Assembly (NCBI RefSeq): GCF_026914185.1
Contig: NC_070560.1
Coordinates: forward strand, 2,161,501-2,225,500
Length of the DNA: 64,000 nucleotides
Reading direction: 5' to 3'
From: Puccinia triticina
Lineage: Eukaryota > Basidiomycota > Pucciniomycetes > Pucciniales > Pucciniaceae
The position numbers were made by a program, and so were the translations under genes. Positions 59,633 through 64,000 of this stretch are shown here, in pieces. How positions within the stretch are numbered: the stretch's first letter is position 1; each line of letters begins with the position of its first letter. The notes beneath the pieces are model-generated. The model was given only the letters and a program-made list of their open reading frames with translations. It did not search any database and was not told the origin of the DNA.

Positions 59633-60311
59633 GCTCTAGTTTAAGCACTTCAATTGTTTCTTTCATCAAATGCAGAAAGGGAATTCCCCTGCATTTAAGA
59701 CTCACTCATTTTTTCTTGGTCTAGTCTTTTTGTATTTTTTCCTACTCACAGACCAATTATGTCAGCCTGTAGGTAACTAACCATGTCTGAGAAGTTTTTA
59801 ATAGCAAGATGATGGTGTAAGATGCCAAGGATAGTCCAAGTTTGATGCAATAAGAGATGTAAAAGTTTTCACTCAATCAGTATAACTGTAACTGAGAGGC
59901 TTGCTCAATGAAGGCACATCCAGATTTGGCCTAGGTTCAACTGCAAATCTGCTCCAAACTGTGGTGATAAATGATGTCAGCAGGTTTTACCAGAAACTTG
60001 TAGTTTTTTGGCTTTAATTTGTGTATGCACAGAGGAAAACTTGTTGCACACAGGAATTTCCATGGACTCAATGTCTCTTGACTTCAAGCCCCCCTCTTTG
60101 CGCTCCACCAGCTTCCCCCCAACAATAATTTGCAGATGTGTTCCCCTGGAATAAGGTTATAAGTGAACAGTTGACCAGCCATTAGGTACTCTTGTTTAGT
60201 CTCATAAAATTTATTTCATATTAATCTTGTCTACAACTATTAAGAGTTACCACAGCCAGTAGACATACCCAACTGCCCAGTGAAAAAAATTATGCCCCTC
60301 ATCTAAGAAAC

Positions 60312-60532
60312 AAGCACTTTGATGGCGCTGTAAATGCAGAAGCGCGCTGTTTTAAACAGAATTACAGCGCGCTTTCTCTGTAGCTGCGCTGTAAAAGTGC
60401 GCTGCAAAACAGAAAGAAAATCTTACTTGCCAAAAAGCAAAAGCCGCAGCGCATAGGAGCTGTGAAAAAGCACAGCGCAGCAACCCCATTTCCGCTGTGC
60501 TGCGCTTTTTGAAGCAAAGCACTTTCACCCTT
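60312..60532. repeat. foldback element rich in GCGCTG/CAGCGC
   Basis: AAGCACTTTGATGGCGCTG on the left faces CTGCGCTTTTTGAAGC then AAAGCACTTT on the right. The interior repeats CAGCGCGCTT and GCGCTGTAAA in both orientations. Non-coding; no clean target duplication seen. Confidence 0.5.
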
Positions 60533-61018
60533 GGTAAAATGGGGTGTAGAATCTGAATATGAGATAATAATGGGGGATTTTGGAAGGTTTTATGTGATAT
60601 GAAAGTGGTGATGTGAACAGGAACAGGGTTACCACACTTTTCATGAAGAAAGCTGTGTCCCCTTGATGGCTGGTCCATCTGTACCAGTAATCAAGAGGAA
60701 TCAACCCTCCCAACAAACAACTGGTCTGTGCCAGTCATTGGGAGGGTTGAATCCCCCCAATGACTGGAATAGACCCTTCCCAATGACTATACAGGTTTTT
60801 GAGAGGACCGAAAACTGTTGATGACCCATACAGATTTTTTATCAAGAGGGTTTTGTCCCCTCAATGGCCCATCTACCGGTCACTGGCCTCATTCCAAGTG
60901 AATATTGCTATGGGGCAGCTGGTGGCATGCACAAAGAGGGGCTTGACATCCAGAGATGTCAATTCCACAGAAATTCCCATTTGCAACAGTTTTCCTCCAT
61001 GCACAAAGCAAATCCCCA

Positions 61019-61180
61019 GGGCCCTGTTTAAATGCACCTGTGATGTGTGATAAAGGGTCAAATTTATCATGCGCAACCCAAATTTTTCCCCTGTCTCCAC
61101 CAAAATTTTGGAACCCCCAGGGGTTGCGCACAATAAATATTCAAATTTATCACGTATAACACGGCATCCAAACAGGGCCT
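61019..61180. mobile_element. 162-bp MITE with GGCCCTGTTTGGATGC ends
   Basis: Left GGGCCCTGTTTAAATGCAC and right GCATCCAAACAGGGCC are inverted copies. An internal inverted pair (AAATTTATCATGCGCAACCC against GGGTTGCGCACAATAAAT) follows. A lone end of this type lies near 37249. Target duplication not clear. Confidence 0.6.
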
Positions 61181-62893
61181 AGATTTTCTACAATTTTTAT
61201 TTTTATTTTCATTTATCCATTTTCTTCTATGCTCACAAAAATATGTGCCAAAAAATACACACACATGGCATAATTATTTTCTTTTGATTTTTTATCTGTT
61301 TTCTGCAAGTGGTATTGTATTTTTTAAGTCATACAATGTACATTAAATAGTTTTGCATTTGTCATTCATTGGTTTAACAATACACATGTATTGTATTTCC
61401 AAACCAGTACATGACCAATGTATGTATTGGGTGAATAATACAATACAGATACATAAGCCAGTATTGCATTGCATTTATGGTTGTCCACGCCAAATTTGCA
61501 TGGGCACGCAACTTTTTTGGCTCCAAAACATGCCGCCTTTGGCGGGGGGCGCCCCGGGCGCGCCAGGGCGCCAGTTCCGGTGTGTTTTTTCAGAGAGAAG
61601 ATATGATATTTTTGTTTTCATAACACTATTATAAGTAGGTCCATGCAACAAAAGGGAGAAAAAATAATAGTGAATGAGATTAAGAGACCCAGAGATCTTT
61701 TGGATCCCAGTTAGATTCATCAGCTTTATTTTCTTCAATTGAATCAATGTCAATCATGTTGCTGGGCTGCTCAGGGGGAGTTTCCATCAAATTGAAGTCA
61801 AAGATTGTGTCAATGGAGGCATCTTATCTTGAAGTAAGTATTGGGTTCTGGCTTTCTGTAAATCTTCCTTCATTGCAGAGTTCAAGTTCGGCTGGCTTTA
61901 AAAACAAGTCATAAGCCTTCATGTTTTCATATTCTAAGCTAGTTTTGGTTGAATTTGACTCTTGAGGCAGGTGTGCTTTTCTTTCTTTTAGCGGCTAATA
62001 AGGGGTCACTTTGAAGAACATGTTGTGACAATAAAGACAGAATGTCACATGATGATGTATGTGACTGATTAGGTTTCAGAGGTTATTGGAGGCGACTTTC
62101 TATATTCTTTTATCATGCATTAGGTTTTGCCCTTATCATGTATCAGTACTCAACCTTGTAACTCCGCTCTTGCTCTTCTCTCCTTTCTTCTCCACATGTT
62201 CATCTCATTGTGTCACCCTAATACCTTGTTTAGGTATTAGTCTTTTCTTTGCCCTTGCTTGCTTCCCCCAGAGTCTTCTCTCTCCTTGCTCTGCTCACAG
62301 CTGTCACTGGTGTTTCATACATGTAATTTTATTTGAGCCATCATATTCAAAGTTTTTGGCAAAATTATATTGTGTGTTGTGTTTTTCATTGCCGTCATAA
62401 TCAAAAACAGTTGCTTGACTCTAGGTGCTAGTTGGTGGCATAATGATAGCTAAGAAGAACAAAATTGAGGGAAGGAGAACTGGAATCCAGATCAGGTGCT
62501 CAAGATCTCTTGACTCCAATCACAGTGGAACGGCTGTGAGTAGGCTGAGTCTTGATGTGAACAGCAAACTGCACAAGAATTTTTTGATAATCTCATTGAT
62601 TCTTGCATTCCCCCCCCCCGTCAGTAGTACTTGGTTGAATGAATATCATCCATCCCAGGGGCATCTGAACATAAATTCTCAAGTTCAAGTCTCTAAGCTC
62701 TGCACCGGGTCTCTGTGCAAAATTTGGAACTGCAAGGTGCGCGCCCCTTTTGGGGAAAAAAAGCGCGCCCGGTGCAAGGGTGCGCGCCCGATGCACTTTG
62801 GCATGCACCTACCCTTGGCGTCAACAACCATAATTGCATTGCGTTTTATTGCATTGCATTATATTGGTTGCACCATTTATGTATGAAAGAAAA

Positions 62894-64000
62894 TCATAAA
62901 AATGACCATTGTATTCTACTGGTTAATGTCTGAATGGAATAGCCAAAACAAAAGTTAAAGAAGAGTTTAGCATCCCTAGTGATACGGCCATCTCGAAGCA
63001 ATGGAGAAGATGCATAATGATCATCGAGTGCCATCCAGGACGAAATAAATTGCCAAATGGTCCGCATGGTGACCAAGGGGGGTTCACTTGGCTTGTCCCT
63101 CAGACAGGAATCAGTACGAATTTCAAATTGAGTAGCAGCTTTGGTCAAAAATTCTTGTTTGGATAATGTGGGGAGCTCGTGAGAAAGTGGGGGGGCAATA
63201 GTTGTAATCATGTCGACAAATAATAAGTAAACATATCCTAGTTCCTTGATTTCTTCTTTTATGAATTCTAGGTCCTTGCTTCCTTCTCCTTTTTTGTGCC
63301 CCGTGGTAGATGGTATGGGACTGTTTTTCAAGAAGATATCCTCGATTTTTGTGTCAAAATCGTAACCATGACCTAATTTTTGATCGTATACCGACTTCCA
63401 AACGTCGAAATTCACATGAAACGTTCTTCTTGCTTGATCCTCCGCCCTCCGATCAGCTTTCCCTTCAAACCTCATCATTTGAGATGCAAATTTTTCAAGG
63501 ATCACACTAGTTTGTTCCTGAGGTAGATAGAGTACCTTGTTTGGATGATCATTCCCAAGACCAAATACGTCTCGCAACGTATCTTGGAATCGTTCAAGTT
63601 GGCCGGCTGTTTGTTGCCTGCTTGTGAAGGTGCTAAACTGAAAAACCAATCCCTTGGGTTTATAAACCTGAGAGCGCAAAGGTTTGATTGAAAGTTTGAA
63701 CGCTGCTTTTCCTGGGAAAGATACGACTTGTGTTAATACATTGTAATTTTTAGGAATAGGAGACTCTTTATCAAATTTTGGAGAGGTTTTCAAGAGACAG
63801 GATGCTTACGTGGTTTTGGTATGTTGGGACCTCTACCACGTCGGGCTGGCAACGAGATTGGGTGACGTGGAACGTTGGGATTATTTGTGTAGGTCACGAC
63901 TTGGGTTAACAAATCAAAATGCTTGTACGATTGTTTAATTAATTCATCATGACAAAGTCCGAATGACGGATGCTGGCGTAATCTTTCTGACTTTGCAGAC
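62894..64000 (-). CDS. partial gene of unknown function, runs off the window
   Basis: The last exon (63711-62894) and the exon before it (63810 to beyond 64000) join in frame across an intron whose donor is GTAAGC. The visible part is about 335 residues: LIKQSYKHFDLLTQVVTYTN, a basic LPARRGRGPNIPKPR segment, then a helical charged region (QLERFQDTLRDVFGLGNDHP, RRAEDQARRTFHVNFDVWKS) and a C-terminus ending TSRIQWSFL. No family recognised. Start and N-terminus lie outside the window, so the presence of a signal peptide cannot be judged. Confidence 0.7.

Larger units (their letters stand above)
59633..62893. other. intergenic with small foldback elements, no gene seen
   Basis: 60312-60532 is a GCGCTG/CAGCGC-rich foldback. 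60660-60870 carries a short array of CCAATGACTGG/CCAGTCATTGG words like those at 46.9-50.1 kb. 61019-61180 is a MITE. 61530-61580 and 62735-62805 are GC-rich GCGCGCCC patches. Open frames are short and unsupported. Confidence 0.5.

Overview
The window looks like nuclear DNA of a rust fungus (Basidiomycota, Pucciniales; Puccinia-like). This is inferred from short GT-AG introns of about 50 to 110 nt in every convincing gene, several lineage-specific secreted proteins of the kind rusts carry in large numbers, and very dense DNA transposons, foldback elements and MITEs around a few conserved genes. Species is not assignable by eye.

Layout. 1-6 kb: a complete cellular RNA-dependent RNA polymerase gene (six exons, catalytic DLDGD intact), followed by repeat-rich DNA. 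8.8-15.8 kb: a 7 kb DNA element with near-identical 41-bp inverted ends beginning CACCA. It carries a beta-adaptin gene fragment and two copies of a roughly 460-bp TAGCG-rich MITE. 16.3-19.1 kb: a foldback element with a 9-bp target duplication, then a secreted-protein gene whose 3' part is split by two insertions, one with a tRNA-like sequence. 20.1-21.4 kb: a glucose-6-phosphate 1-epimerase gene that appears broken. 21.7-25.7 kb: an hAT transposon carrying a nested MITE and a nested CACCA-ended element. 26.2-28.4 kb: an intact eight-exon D-2-hydroxyglutarate dehydrogenase-type gene. 29.0-36.3 kb: a second copy of the 17-19 kb secreted-protein gene, split by a young 5.9 kb Ty3/gypsy LTR retrotransposon. 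38-44.3 kb: a TMEM135-like membrane protein, a secreted protein and a small unknown gene. 45.9-50.5 kb: an hAT-type MITE and a 3 kb foldback element built of ACCGGTCATTGAG palindromes. 52.6-53.1 kb: a small Cys-containing secreted protein. 53.8-56.3 kb: another CACCA-ended element with AACGTTT subterminal repeats and a broken ORF. 58.0-59.6 kb: a 512-residue secreted protein. 62.9-64 kb: a partial gene of unknown function.

The conserved genes are unrelated housekeeping or RNA-silencing functions with no operon-like organisation. The most unusual material is the mobile DNA: three elements sharing CACCA termini and 2-3 bp target duplications but with different subterminal repeat vocabularies; a four-copy MITE family whose target duplication reads as 7 bp; and two paralogous secreted-protein genes both disrupted by different insertions. 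All exon boundaries were deduced by eye from frame, splice signals and family conservation.
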